Notes under the pieces: model-generated | Told to the model about the DNA's origin: nothing | The model's database searches: none | Seen by the model: only the letters and a program-made list of their open reading frames with translations | Position numbers and translations under genes: made by a program | DNA from: Acidobacteriota bacterium | GTDB lineage: Bacteria; Acidobacteriota; Blastocatellia; Pyrinomonadales; Pyrinomonadaceae | Length of the DNA stretch: 64,000 nucleotides | Assembly: GCA_003697135.1 (NCBI GenBank) | Contig: RFGC01000037.1 | Span: 1 to 64,000 of the forward strand | Direction of reading: 5' to 3' | Shown: piece after piece, positions 40,107 to 48,634 of the stretch | Layout: each line of letters opens with the position of its first letter | Position numbering within the stretch: position 1 is the stretch's first letter

Positions 40107-40787
40107 ATGAGGAAAATTTTAACGCTTTTATCTCTGCTGATTCTGTTTTCTTTCTACATTTTTGGACAAGGTGAGAAAGCACCAATCCAAGAGAAAGTTA
40201 TAAACTACAGAGATTGGACTTACGATTCTGTTTTGGGTTCGGGCAAAGTGAATCTAAGGGAATTTTCAAAGGACAAAAAGTTGGTTTTGGTTGTGTATTT
40301 TTCGCCGTGGTGTCCGAATTGGAGAAATCAAGCACCATTTACGCAGAAACTTCATGAAAAGTATTCAGCACAAGGATTGGGTGTCGTAGGTGTTGGTGAA
40401 TACGATTCTGTGGAAGCCATTAAGAAGAGTGCTGAGGATTTTAAGATCACTTTTCCTGTTGTTTACGAATCCACAAGTCGCGACGCAAAGCAGAAGACGA
40501 CGCATTATGAATATCGCAAGGCGGCCGGCGATAATCGAAACTGGGGTTCACCTTGGAATGTTTTTATAGAAACGATGAAGTTGAGTAAAGAAGGTGATGT
40601 TCTTGTAGAGAAAGCTTATGTTGTTAATGGTGAACTAATAGAAGAAGAGGCAGAGAATTTCATTCGTGAAAAGTTAGGTTCAAAACGAGAAGAGAAATCA
40701 ACCGTGCAGAAGCCAAAAAGCAATGTTGTCGAACCATGTGATCCAGAAAAGAAGTTTTCTGAACTTAAAAAGCCGTATTTTCGATAA
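40107..40787 (+). CDS. Secreted thioredoxin-fold (TlpA/redoxin-like) protein with single Cys
   Basis: About 226 aa from ATG 40107, preceded by GAAGGAGG. A signal peptide runs to about residue 20 (YIFGQ). The thioredoxin fold reads VVYFSPWCPNWRNQAPFTQKL: Cys69 is present but the position of the second CxxC Cys is Trp72. Thus disulfide exchange of the usual kind is doubtful; a peroxiredoxin-like or chaperone role remains possible. The C-terminal tail has one further Cys near the end (VEPCDPEKKF). It is 55 nt after the transglycosylase stop. TATAAT lies at 40082-40087. Confidence 0.75.
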   Translation: MRKILTLLSLLILFSFYIFGQGEKAPIQEKVINYRDWTYDSVLGSGKVNLREFSKDKKLVLVVYFSPWCPNWRNQAPFTQKLHEKYSAQGLGVVGVGEYDSVEAIKKSAEDFKITFPVVYESTSRDAKQKTTHYEYRKAAGDNRNWGSPWNVFIETMKLSKEGDVLVEKAYVVNGELIEEEAENFIREKLGSKREEKSTVQKPKSNVVEPCDPEKKFSELKKPYFR

Positions 40788-40876
40788 GCTTTTCCAGTTC
40801 AAAAACTGCGGTGTTGAACTTGAGAATTAGCGATGCGAAAGCATCAGGACCAAATGGCTGAAGCCGAGAGTCTAAT

Positions 40877-42097
40877 TCAGTCGTCATGATGTTCCTTTGC
40901 AGGAAGAACCATCAAGTATTCTTCTGTTATTCTTTCAGCGTAACTATTTAGAAGTTGGTGCAAACGCTCTTTGTTTTGAGTTTGGAAGATAAATCCAACA
41001 TGCCTTGGTTTATCAATCCGGTAAACGATTTCCTGATCGTTGTAGTTTGAAGTGTCGGGAAACTCTTCTTTTGCTAAAGCAAGGCAAATGCCTGCGTAAG
41101 ACTGATGCAATTTAGGTGGTTGGTAAGGCGCGTCTTCTGTTGCTGTTTCCAATTTTGCCCATTCTCGCCAAAGATTAAAGCCGTTTCCGTATTCGTGCAT
41201 GTTTGCAATGTAAGCTCCACCGACACGGCAGGCAACTTCTAAGAAGTAGATTTGGCCTGTTTCTGCTGATTGCAAAAACTCTGCATGTGCCACACCGCGC
41301 TGATATTCAAAGCCTTTCAAGAGTTTCTGGTTTAACTCAAGAAGTTTCGTTCGGATTTCGCTTTCGTAGTCAAGCGTAAAGGTAATAAAAACTCCGCCAT
41401 GATGAGAGATTCTGTAAGGTGGTGCGCCGTATTTTCCGATACCGACTGCTACTATCTCACCGTCGCATACTACCGAATCAACATGATAAACTTCGCCTTC
41501 GATGAATTTTTCCAGCAGATATTGCGATGGATGATCGCGCCATGTGTTTCGACTATCAAGATTCATCAAAACTTGCCAAACTTGTTCTTTTGTTTCGCAT
41601 TTGCGAATACCAAAAGCCGCTCCTTCGGTTCGTGGCTTCACTATCCAAGGTGGTTGCGTTCTGTTTAAGAATTCATCAATCTGCGCTTTGTTGAAGATGC
41701 CTGTAAACTGTGGGCAGGGCATACCGATTCTGGAAGCTAAATTTCGCATGTGCAATTTATCGCGGAAACGTAGCGAATAACTTGCGCTAAGACCTTGTAT
41801 CTGGAGATGCTCGCGCACTCTTGCCGCTGTTACAATGTCGAATTCATCAAGCCCAACCACTCTGTCAACCAACTTACTTCCGGCTATATTTGCGATTGTG
41901 CGTATGTAATCATCTACTGTTGCCGATCCCTCGACAGTTTTAACTTCATTCAAGCTTGTCCAAGCCCAAGGTGAGTCAAGCAAGTTTTTTCTTGTGACTA
42001 ATGTTACAAACCAGCCTGCATTTTGACATTCTTCTAAGAATTCATTGCCTTTGAATTCACTTGCTATGCAAACGATATGACCTTTACTTTCCGTCAT
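40877..42097 (-). CDS. ATP-grasp carboxylate-amine ligase-like protein
   Basis: A 406-aa protein with the D-Ala ligase/carbamoyl-phosphate-synthase-like ATP-grasp architecture. The N-terminal pre-grasp domain is Rossmann-like (HIVCIASEFKGNEFLEECQNAG). The grasp domain has PWIVKPRTEGAAFGIRKC (Lys, glycine loop), YLLEKFIEGEVYHVDSVV, and metal-binding FLEVACRVGGAYIANMHE (Glu and Asn/Arg ligands). It ligates an amino group to an acyl phosphate; the substrate is unknown. It ends a minus-strand run, 4 nt after doxX. Confidence 0.82.
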   Translation of the reverse strand: MTESKGHIVCIASEFKGNEFLEECQNAGWFVTLVTRKNLLDSPWAWTSLNEVKTVEGSATVDDYIRTIANIAGSKLVDRVVGLDEFDIVTAARVREHLQIQGLSASYSLRFRDKLHMRNLASRIGMPCPQFTGIFNKAQIDEFLNRTQPPWIVKPRTEGAAFGIRKCETKEQVWQVLMNLDSRNTWRDHPSQYLLEKFIEGEVYHVDSVVCDGEIVAVGIGKYGAPPYRISHHGGVFITFTLDYESEIRTKLLELNQKLLKGFEYQRGVAHAEFLQSAETGQIYFLEVACRVGGAYIANMHEYGNGFNLWREWAKLETATEDAPYQPPKLHQSYAGICLALAKEEFPDTSNYNDQEIVYRIDKPRHVGFIFQTQNKERLHQLLNSYAERITEEYLMVLPAKEHHDD

Positions 42098-42100
42098 AAC

Positions 42101-42529
42101 TTATAGACTTCCTCTTCTTCTTATAATTCCATCAACACTCCAAGAGCTTGCACCGAAAAGCAAGAAACACAACGCAATGAAAAAATATAAGAGAGCCAGC
42201 TCTTGCTTTTGGAACGGATCGTTTAAGTGAACGCCGATTAGAGCAGTTGCCATTGTGAAAGCTACAAAAAAGCCTGCGATTCTGGTCAAAAAACCCAAGA
42301 TTAACAAAACGCCACCAGCACTTTCCGACAAAGCCGCTGCCCATGCAAAGAACTGAGGCATTGGGAATCCAATGTTTCCAACCAACTGAACGAATTGCTC
42401 AGATGGCGGTAGTTTAGTGTAGCCATGCGATATCAAGCCGATTCCGGCAAAAATTCTCAGCAAAGTTAATCCTAGATTTCCTGTAACAGAAACAGCATCC
42501 TCACCGCCGAACAAAATTCGCTTAAGCAT
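42101..42529 (-). CDS. DoxX family membrane protein
   Basis: A 142-aa protein with four membrane helices and the family pattern: LLRIFAGIGLISHGYTKL, GFPMPQFFAWAAALSESAGGVLLILGFLTR, FFVAFTMATALIGVHL and LALLYFFIALCFLLFGASSWSVDG. DoxX proteins are linked to thiosulfate:quinone oxidoreductase subunits or oxidoreductase helpers, but most of this large family has no defined role. The next gene downstream is the ATP-grasp ligase. Confidence 0.9.
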   Translation of the reverse strand: MLKRILFGGEDAVSVTGNLGLTLLRIFAGIGLISHGYTKLPPSEQFVQLVGNIGFPMPQFFAWAAALSESAGGVLLILGFLTRIAGFFVAFTMATALIGVHLNDPFQKQELALLYFFIALCFLLFGASSWSVDGIIRRRGSL

Positions 42530-42616
42530 TTTTATTACCTCCTTAGTTTGTTTTTACTCAAAAATTACAACGTCTGCGTCAATTTTGCAAGTTCGGAGGT
42601 TTGTTTTGCAAAAGAT

Positions 42617-43789
42617 TTAATCTTCACTGTGATTTAGTTTTTCCAAAAATGCGGTTTTGAAGGAGTCGAAACTGCCCTGGATTATTGCGTTTCTGGCTTT
42701 TCGCATCAAGTTTAGAAAAAACGCAAGGTTATGGTGCGAAATCAAGATTGCGGCGAGCATTTCGCCTGCTTGGTAAAGATGCCTCAAGTAAGCTCTGCTA
42801 TATCTTTTGCAAACCGAGCAATTACATTCTGCATCGAGCGGTTCGTTGTCGGTTGCAAAGCGTGCGTTTCTGATATTGATTTTGCCATTTGAGGTAAAGG
42901 CGCTTCCTGTTCGTCCGTTCCGAGTTGGCAGGACGCAATCAAACATATCAACTCCGCATGAAATGGCTTGTAGCAAATCTTCAGGCGTCCCAACTCCCAT
43001 CAAATATCGCGGCGTTTCTTCAGGCATCTGAGGCGCTAGGAATTCTAAAATCTCATACATAATCGGTTTTTCTTCTCCGACACTCAAACCGCCAATTGCA
43101 TAGCCATCAAAGCCGATTTCAACGGTTCTTTCCAAACTTTCTTTGCGTAGCTCAAGATAACTTGCGCCTTGCACTATTCCGAATAAAGCTTGTCTGCCGC
43201 TTAATCCATCTACAGGCAAAAAACCTGTGTCGGCATTTTCTTCTTGCATACGCAAAAAACTTTCTTTAGAACGCTTTGCCCATCGGAGCGTCAGTTCAAG
43301 ACTTTTTTTTGCATTAGCGAAGTCAATTTTGCCAGGTGGGCATTCATCAAAAGCCATCACAATTTCTGCTCCTAAAGCGGCTTGCACTTGAATAGAAATC
43401 TCTGGAGAAAGAAACTTTTTGCTCCCGTCAATGTGGGATTGAAATTCGACGCCTTCTTCGGAGATTTTTCTAAGCTGTGCAAGACTGAAAACCTGAAATC
43501 CGCCTGAATCTGTCAGAAAAGAGCGAGACCAAGAGCAAAATTTATGTAAGCCACCGCAGGCGCGGATTATTTCTGTGCCGGGACGTAAGAAAAGATGATA
43601 CGTATTTCCCAGAATTATTCTGGCATCAAGTTCGCCTTCTAGCCATTCAAATCTTATTCCCTTGACAGTTGCCTGTGTTCCAACGGGCATGAATACGGGA
43701 GTTTCAATAATGCTTCGTCTTGTTCTTAGAATCCCAGCGCGAGCGTTGCCTTGAGTGGCAACTATTTTCCATTCGATTGGTTTTGCCAT
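42617..43789 (-). CDS. tgt: Queuine tRNA-ribosyltransferase
   Basis: A 390-aa protein. Nucleophile and base-binding motifs are FLTDSGGFQVFSL, MAFDECPP, VGEEKPIMYEIL and FDCVLPTRNGRTG (catalytic Asp). The zinc site is ECNCSVCKRYSRAYLRHL plus a later His in ISHHN. It exchanges guanine-34 with preQ1 in the bacterial pathway in tRNAs with GUN anticodons. No preQ1 riboswitch is visible upstream. The next gene upstream is the nitrilase-like gene at 15 nt, so they may share a transcript. Confidence 0.97.
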   Translation of the reverse strand: MAKPIEWKIVATQGNARAGILRTRRSIIETPVFMPVGTQATVKGIRFEWLEGELDARIILGNTYHLFLRPGTEIIRACGGLHKFCSWSRSFLTDSGGFQVFSLAQLRKISEEGVEFQSHIDGSKKFLSPEISIQVQAALGAEIVMAFDECPPGKIDFANAKKSLELTLRWAKRSKESFLRMQEENADTGFLPVDGLSGRQALFGIVQGASYLELRKESLERTVEIGFDGYAIGGLSVGEEKPIMYEILEFLAPQMPEETPRYLMGVGTPEDLLQAISCGVDMFDCVLPTRNGRTGSAFTSNGKINIRNARFATDNEPLDAECNCSVCKRYSRAYLRHLYQAGEMLAAILISHHNLAFFLNLMRKARNAIIQGSFDSFKTAFLEKLNHSED

Positions 43790-43804
43790 CTTTTCTAGAA
43801 ATAG

Positions 43805-44830
43805 TCATATTAAGCCTTTTTCGCTGAGTTTTTCAATGACGCTTCTTTGGGTTTCGATGAAATGCTCTCTTGAAGGGCTTTTTTCAAGCAAAGTGTTGGG
43901 TGGGTAGAAGGAATTTTGCGCATACATTGGCGCATAGAGTTCAAATCTTTGACGCGAAAGAACATTCATAAGTCCCGGACGTCGCCGATACCTTCTTAGC
44001 GCGCTCAAGTCAATCTCTGCAAATGCACTCATTGTTTCGCCATGTGCCGCTTCGGCTATCACGATGCCTCTGTAGTCAACTATTTTCGAGCCACCGTTTG
44101 TAGAGTCTTCCGGAATTGGTATATTCGCAATGCCTGCGGAGTTCGCTGAAACAACATAAACCATGTTTTCGTAGGCGCGTGCTTGCTTTGCAATATCTTT
44201 TGGCGTTTTGGTCGGCGAGATGGCTTCGGATGAGGAATGACATATAACTTCGGCGCCTCTCATCACAAGGCATCTGGTGATTTCCGGATAGACGATTTCT
44301 TCAGAGACGACACAAGCTAAATTCCCGATTTCCGTTTTAGCAACGGGGAAAACACCTTCAAGGCCATAGATTTCAAGATATTTGTCCCAAACGTCATGCG
44401 GAGTTGGTGCAAACATCGAATACAAACGCCGATAGCGGAGAATAACATCGCCGTTGGGCGCGATTATGAAAGAAGTTTGGAAGTAAAGGTTGGGAAAATG
44501 GCGATCAAGTTCATAAGCATTTCCGCTCAAAAATATCCGATTTTTGCTTGCTACTTCGCCGAGAAGCTCATAAATTTCGCCGTCCGGTTCTATGCAGGCT
44601 TTTTGTTGCCATTGTTCTATGGACTCGCCCATCGGAAAGCCTGTTAAAAAATACTCAGGTAGAACAACCAAGGCAACATCTCTACCGACGAAAGCGATGC
44701 TTGCCGCTATTTGCTTTGCAAGTCTTTCGATGGTTTGTTTCATAATAGATACCGCTTCTTCTCTGGAAGAAGCGGCGTTCACGGCGTAACATTTTGCTTG
44801 TAGCGCAATTGCACGATAACTTTCAGCCAT
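43805..44830 (-). CDS. Nitrilase-superfamily (carbon-nitrogen hydrolase) protein with Arg at the catalytic Lys position
   Basis: A 341-aa protein with the nitrilase fold. Glu59 (VVLPEYFLTGFP) is the general base and Cys173 (LACVVSEEIVYPEITR) the nucleophile. The expected Lys of the Y-R-K motif reads RYRRLYSM, giving Arg135; I checked the codon. The C-terminal part has LVMRGAEVICHSSSEAI and RAYENMVYVVSANSAG, like formamidase/aliphatic amidase or N-carbamylase branches. Its neighbours are hyuA (26 nt upstream) and tgt. It could act on hydantoin-derived or related amides if catalytic; the Lys-to-Arg change may reduce or abolish hydrolysis. Confidence 0.75.
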   Translation of the reverse strand: MAESYRAIALQAKCYAVNAASSREEAVSIMKQTIERLAKQIAASIAFVGRDVALVVLPEYFLTGFPMGESIEQWQQKACIEPDGEIYELLGEVASKNRIFLSGNAYELDRHFPNLYFQTSFIIAPNGDVILRYRRLYSMFAPTPHDVWDKYLEIYGLEGVFPVAKTEIGNLACVVSEEIVYPEITRCLVMRGAEVICHSSSEAISPTKTPKDIAKQARAYENMVYVVSANSAGIANIPIPEDSTNGGSKIVDYRGIVIAEAAHGETMSAFAEIDLSALRRYRRRPGLMNVLSRQRFELYAPMYAQNSFYPPNTLLEKSPSREHFIETQRSVIEKLSEKGLI

Positions 44831-44856
44831 AACTTTTTATTTTTCAGGTCATCTTG

Positions 44857-46929
44857 TCAAAATTGGTGGCTGTTTTTCCTATCGTTCGGATAAATCAGAA
44901 TGTTTAGGTAATCGTCAACAGTGCCGTAATAGCCTGGCAAGATGACCGTTGTCGAGTCTTTTTGAGTGATTATTGCAGGCCCGAAAATTTCATGTCCGGG
45001 ACGAAGTTTGCTTCTATCGTATATTGGTGTTTGCATCAGCTTACCGTCAAACCATGCTTCATGAACTTCATATTTTGCGCTTTCGACTGGCTCTGTTGCT
45101 TTTGGATATTTTGGAAGTTCTACCTTGCGGACTTGTCCGATTCCTACAACTCGCAGGTTAACAACTTCAATATCAGATTCAATGTTGAAGCCGTAGTTTC
45201 TTTCATGGACTTCTTTGAAGTCATCAATAAATTTCTTAATTCCCTCTTCGGTGTTGAATTGGTCTGGTGTTACACGGATCGGGAACTCATAGCCTTGCCG
45301 ATAATATCGAACATCAACTTGATAGTCGAGTTTTTGACTTTCTTTTGGTATGCCTTCACCATCGAGCCATTCGGTTGCTTCTTTGGCTAAGACCTCAAAA
45401 ATTTTGCTGAATTCTTTCAAGTCTATTTCGTGGAGTTTCCTTATCATTGTTTGGGAGAATTCGTTTTTAATGTCTGAGTGCAGGAATCCCAAAGCTGAAA
45501 GGACACCGGGCATAGGAGGAATTATTGCAGGGAAACTGCCTGTGAGCCTTGCCAAGTAATTTGCATGGAGCGGACCTGCACCACCGAAAGCGACAAGTGC
45601 AAAGTCTCTAGGATCGAGTCCACGTTGGACGGTTACCAAGCGCAAAGCTCCAAACATGTTTTCGTTTACGATGTCAATTATTCCTTGTGCCGCTTCTTCG
45701 ATTGTTAAGCCCATAGCATCAGCGATTTTCTTAACGGCTTGTCTGGCTTTTTCGGTATCAAGCACCATTTCTCCACCTAGAAGTTTCGGGGGAAGGTGAC
45801 CTAGAACAACGTTTGCATCTGTAACCGTGGGTTCTTCGCCGCCTTTGCCATAGCAGGCAGGACCTGGATCGGCTCCCGCTGATTGAGGACCAACTCGCAA
45901 GGCGCCTGTGATTGGCACGTGCGCTATCGAACCGCCACCTGCACCGATTGTTCGGACGTCAACAGATGGGGCTTTTACTGGATAGTAGCCGACACGAGTT
46001 TCGCGAACTAGATTCGGTTCTCCGCCCATCGAGACTGAAACGTCTGTTGAAGTTCCGCCCATATCGAACGCCAAGACATTTTTGAAACCTGCTAGTTCAC
46101 CAATATAAGCCGCCGCTACAGCTCCACCACTTGGACCTGAAAGGAGCGTGTTTACAGGCGAACGCTTCGCCGCTTCTATTGACATTACTCCACCGTCGGA
46201 GCGCACAATGTTCACCGTCGGATTCAATTTTGCTTGAGCCAATTTCTCTTGAATTCCCTGAAGGTAATGTGCCATTTTCGGGCGAACGTAGCTATTCATT
46301 ACCGTAGTCAAGCATCTTTCGTATTCGCGGAATTCAGGCAAAATATCTGTTGAGATCGTTACAGGTAAGTCCGGATACATCTCTTGCGCAATGTCTCTTA
46401 TTCTTCTTTCGTGAGCAGGGTTAGCAAAAGAATTTATCAGACAAACCGTTAAGGCTTCTATTCCGGCATCGTGCAGTTCTTTAACGTATTTTCTAACTTC
46501 TTCTTCGTCAAGTGGAACCATTTCAACGCCTTTTGCGCTCATTCTCGCCGAGACACCGCGAGTCAGATAAAGCGGAGCCAGTGGATCAGGTTTTTGCATT
46601 ATAATCCAGCCAGCAAGCGGTCCTGGAGTTTGTGAACGCGCAACGTGCAGAATCTGCTCGAATCCTTTGGTTGTTATAAGCCCAACCAACGCACCCTTTT
46701 CCTCTAAAACTGCATTCGTCGCAATCGTCGTTCCATGAAGGATTAGCTTGATTTCATCGGGAGATATGCCAGCAGTCTTAACAATTTTGTGAATACCGTT
46801 CAAAATACCTATAGATTGGTCTGAAGGTGTTGAAGGTGTTTTTTCCATTTTCAATTCCCCTGTTTCTTCGTTAAACAATAAAAGGTCTGTGAAAGTTCCT
46901 CCAACATCTATGCCCAAGCGATAGGTCAT
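44857..46929 (-). CDS. hyuA: HyuA-type N-methylhydantoinase/5-oxoprolinase ATP-dependent subunit
   Basis: About 690 aa. It starts YRLGIDVGGTFTDLLLF (sugar-kinase-like phosphate motif), with ILHGTTIATNAVLEEKGA, then NVLAFDMGGTSTDVS and AGGGSIAHV in the Hydantoinase_A domain and FGPAIITQKDSTTVILPG near the C-terminus. HyuA usually needs a HyuB partner; no hyuB is in this window. ATG 46929 is preferred, with TAGGAGG upstream, over 46944. A TTGACA-N17-TAATAT promoter lies at 46981-47009. It is probably an operon with the nitrilase-like gene. Confidence 0.85.
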   Translation of the reverse strand: MTYRLGIDVGGTFTDLLLFNEETGELKMEKTPSTPSDQSIGILNGIHKIVKTAGISPDEIKLILHGTTIATNAVLEEKGALVGLITTKGFEQILHVARSQTPGPLAGWIIMQKPDPLAPLYLTRGVSARMSAKGVEMVPLDEEEVRKYVKELHDAGIEALTVCLINSFANPAHERRIRDIAQEMYPDLPVTISTDILPEFREYERCLTTVMNSYVRPKMAHYLQGIQEKLAQAKLNPTVNIVRSDGGVMSIEAAKRSPVNTLLSGPSGGAVAAAYIGELAGFKNVLAFDMGGTSTDVSVSMGGEPNLVRETRVGYYPVKAPSVDVRTIGAGGGSIAHVPITGALRVGPQSAGADPGPACYGKGGEEPTVTDANVVLGHLPPKLLGGEMVLDTEKARQAVKKIADAMGLTIEEAAQGIIDIVNENMFGALRLVTVQRGLDPRDFALVAFGGAGPLHANYLARLTGSFPAIIPPMPGVLSALGFLHSDIKNEFSQTMIRKLHEIDLKEFSKIFEVLAKEATEWLDGEGIPKESQKLDYQVDVRYYRQGYEFPIRVTPDQFNTEEGIKKFIDDFKEVHERNYGFNIESDIEVVNLRVVGIGQVRKVELPKYPKATEPVESAKYEVHEAWFDGKLMQTPIYDRSKLRPGHEIFGPAIITQKDSTTVILPGYYGTVDDYLNILIYPNDRKNSHQF

Positions 46930-46980
46930 ACAGCCTCCTAACAAATAAGTTATATTTTTATGACAAATCTTATCGTTTTG

Positions 46981-47009
46981 ATATTATTATGCCTGCAGAG
47001 AATTGTCAA
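46981..47009 (-). promoter_or_regulatory. Sigma70-type promoter for hyuA
   Basis: On the minus strand TTGACA (47009-47004), a 17-nt spacer, TAATAT (46986-46981), about 52 nt before the hyuA start. Confidence 0.75.
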
Positions 47010-47197
47010 AGCGAAAGTATCCAGTTTGTGATAGATTTATGCTGATTTGTTGCAAATTTCAAAAATCATGATTCGTTTTTGCTAAACAGAGCAAAAGTTC
47101 AGAGTAGTTGAATTCAGGCATGTGAGTTTTAGGTGGGAATAATTTGCTTGGGAAGGGAGAATTTTCAAGAATTTGGAGATCAAAGTGTGCATTGAAA

Positions 47198-47224
47198 ATC
47201 GGCAGAGCAAAATACTCTGCCGAT
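47198..47224 (-). terminator. Terminator after the protoglobin gene
   Basis: A 10-bp perfect stem ATCGGCAGAG/CTCTGCCGAT with a 7-nt loop, about 37 nt after the protoglobin stop; a short TTTTC follows on the minus strand. Confidence 0.7.
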
Positions 47225-47260
47225 AGGTTTAATCTACACTAGAGTTTTTCAGAGGAAGGT

Positions 47261-47845
47261 TCAAAAGTCGCCTTCCTTGATATAAGGATAGCTCCACAAG
47301 GCTACTTGCATCACGACAGACTTAAACCAAGCCTGATGCATTTTTTCCACCTCTTCAGGGCTATGTCCTTTCTTTGCCAAAAAAGGTTTAATAGTAGCCG
47401 TAATCGGGTAAATGAAGGCTACCATGTAGCGATAGCTAACATTTGGAACCGACTCCACATTGTCGGTTTTGTTCTTTTTAGTGCGGTGATGCCGTAGTCC
47501 TATTTCGTAAGCATAATCTAGCCATGCTTTGTCGTAAGGGCGATTGCAAGTATCCAGAATCCATTGGCCAAAGCGTTTGCGCACAGCCGCTAGGTATTCG
47601 GTGTTTGCATTGCCCTTACCGTCGGTGAAATAATAAACTAAGTGCGGGTGAGAGCCTACAAAGCCATACCATAAGTCAAGCACATCTTCGATTTGGTCTG
47701 CTAGGACCTCACCCGCCATGCGCAGGTATTGTTCATCTTCAGCAGTAAAGAGGACTGCCTTTTTAAGATTTTCAAAATCCTCCATCGTAAGTGGAGAAGA
47801 AGAAACTTCCTGTGTCCCGTAAGTATATCCAGCAATTTCAGCCAT
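47261..47845 (-). CDS. Single-domain protoglobin
   Basis: A 194-aa protein. AAGGAGG lies upstream of ATG 47845; the longer open frame (to 47899) adds residues without a ribosome site. Residues Trp59-Tyr60, Phe92 and His119-His120 (in RHHRTKKN) fall almost exactly where Methanosarcina protoglobin has Trp60, Tyr61, Phe93 and proximal His120. It is a haem protein binding O2, CO or NO. It has no fused output domain, so its role is sensing, scavenging or redox chemistry. It lies 67 nt downstream of a MarR gene with a Cys-rich tail, probably the same transcript. Confidence 0.92.
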   Translation of the reverse strand: MAEIAGYTYGTQEVSSSPLTMEDFENLKKAVLFTAEDEQYLRMAGEVLADQIEDVLDLWYGFVGSHPHLVYYFTDGKGNANTEYLAAVRKRFGQWILDTCNRPYDKAWLDYAYEIGLRHHRTKKNKTDNVESVPNVSYRYMVAFIYPITATIKPFLAKKGHSPEEVEKMHQAWFKSVVMQVALWSYPYIKEGDF

Positions 47846-47912
47846 AGTTTTCTTCCTCCTTATAAGTTTTATGAGTGCCTTTTTAGAACAATCTTTCAAC
47901 CGCAGAACAAAT

Positions 47913-48536
47913 TTATTTTCCCGTTTCTATCGGGGTGGAATCGGGGCATTCAAGATATGTTTCAGGTTCGGATAGCGGAGCGTCCATAAAAGCGCAATGG
48001 TGAGGGGTTTTCGGATTATCAGGGTGTGCATTTGGACGGAAAAATTGGCATTTCCAGCACATTTCGTAAACATTCACATATCCTGCTTTTTGAAGACGTC
48101 GAACAATCGTTTGAGTTGCTTTCAGCAAAACCATTTTTTCTGAGGTAGGCAATGATTCTATTGCAGATTCAATTTCATCGAGCACATCTTCGAGTTTTTC
48201 TATTTCACCCTTGCCTTTTTGCGTCAGCTCAAGCTCTATAATTCGCTTGTCTTCGGCTGAGGGAATTCGGCGGATCAAATCCTTTCGTTCAAGCGCATCG
48301 GCGACGCCACTCGAAGTGGCATAAGTAACTCCCAGCCGTTCAGCAAGTCCTCCAATGGTGCGGACGCCCGAACGAGCATATTTCAAAAATATGAGCGATT
48401 GAATCTGAGCAGAGGAAAGATGCGCGCTTTTACCCCGTTCTCGAAAAAGACGTTCTATGGCTTGAGCAATTCGATAAAATGCTATCGTGATTTGTCCGCT
48501 AAGCCTGTTTCTATGTTCTGGGTTGAAAGATGTCAT
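47913..48536 (-). CDS. MarR-family regulator with C-terminal four-Cys motif
   Basis: A 207-aa protein. The winged HTH (about 40-105) has HLSSAQIQSLIFLKYA, VRTIGGLAERLGVTYATSSGVADALERKDLI and the wing RIPSAEDKRIIELELTQKG. After the dimer helices a tail carries Cys160, Cys163 (CWKCQFF), Cys181 (HHCAFMDAPL) and Cys197 (YLECPD). Such a tail could bind zinc, an Fe-S cluster or sense thiol/NO chemistry. AGGAGTG precedes the ATG, and a palindrome overlaps that region. The gene precedes the protoglobin gene, suggesting a gas- or redox-responsive unit. Confidence 0.88.
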   Translation of the reverse strand: MTSFNPEHRNRLSGQITIAFYRIAQAIERLFRERGKSAHLSSAQIQSLIFLKYARSGVRTIGGLAERLGVTYATSSGVADALERKDLIRRIPSAEDKRIIELELTQKGKGEIEKLEDVLDEIESAIESLPTSEKMVLLKATQTIVRRLQKAGYVNVYEMCWKCQFFRPNAHPDNPKTPHHCAFMDAPLSEPETYLECPDSTPIETGK

Positions 48537-48555
48537 TATTTAGCACTCCTAAATA
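48537..48555. promoter_or_regulatory. Palindromic operator candidate in the marR 5' region
   Basis: TATTTAG-CACTC-CTAAATA, a perfect 7-bp inverted repeat with a 5-bp spacer. It lies between the -10 element and the start codon and overlaps the Shine-Dalgarno, a position suited to autorepression by the encoded MarR dimer. Confidence 0.55.
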
Positions 48556-48585
48556 TTTATAATAAGCAATACGATTGTCTGTCAA
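48556..48585 (-). promoter_or_regulatory. Sigma70-type promoter for the marR-protoglobin transcript
   Basis: On the minus strand TTGACA (48585-48580), an 18-nt spacer and TATAAA (48561-48556), about 20 nt upstream of the marR start. Confidence 0.75.
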
Positions 48586-48634
48586 GTTGCTTTTTTGAGC
48601 TTTTCAAGATAGGCGAAAAATTTGGTTGGAAGAT

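Larger units (their letters stand above)
46945..47260. other. Intergenic region between hyuA and the protoglobin gene, about 316 bp
   Basis: It contains the hyuA promoter (46981-47009) and the protoglobin terminator (47198-47224). I see nothing else supportable. Confidence 0.6.

Noticed and set aside
43790-43804. preQ1 riboswitch upstream of tgt
   Set aside because: The gap to the nitrilase-like gene is only 15 nt, leaving no room for an aptamer.
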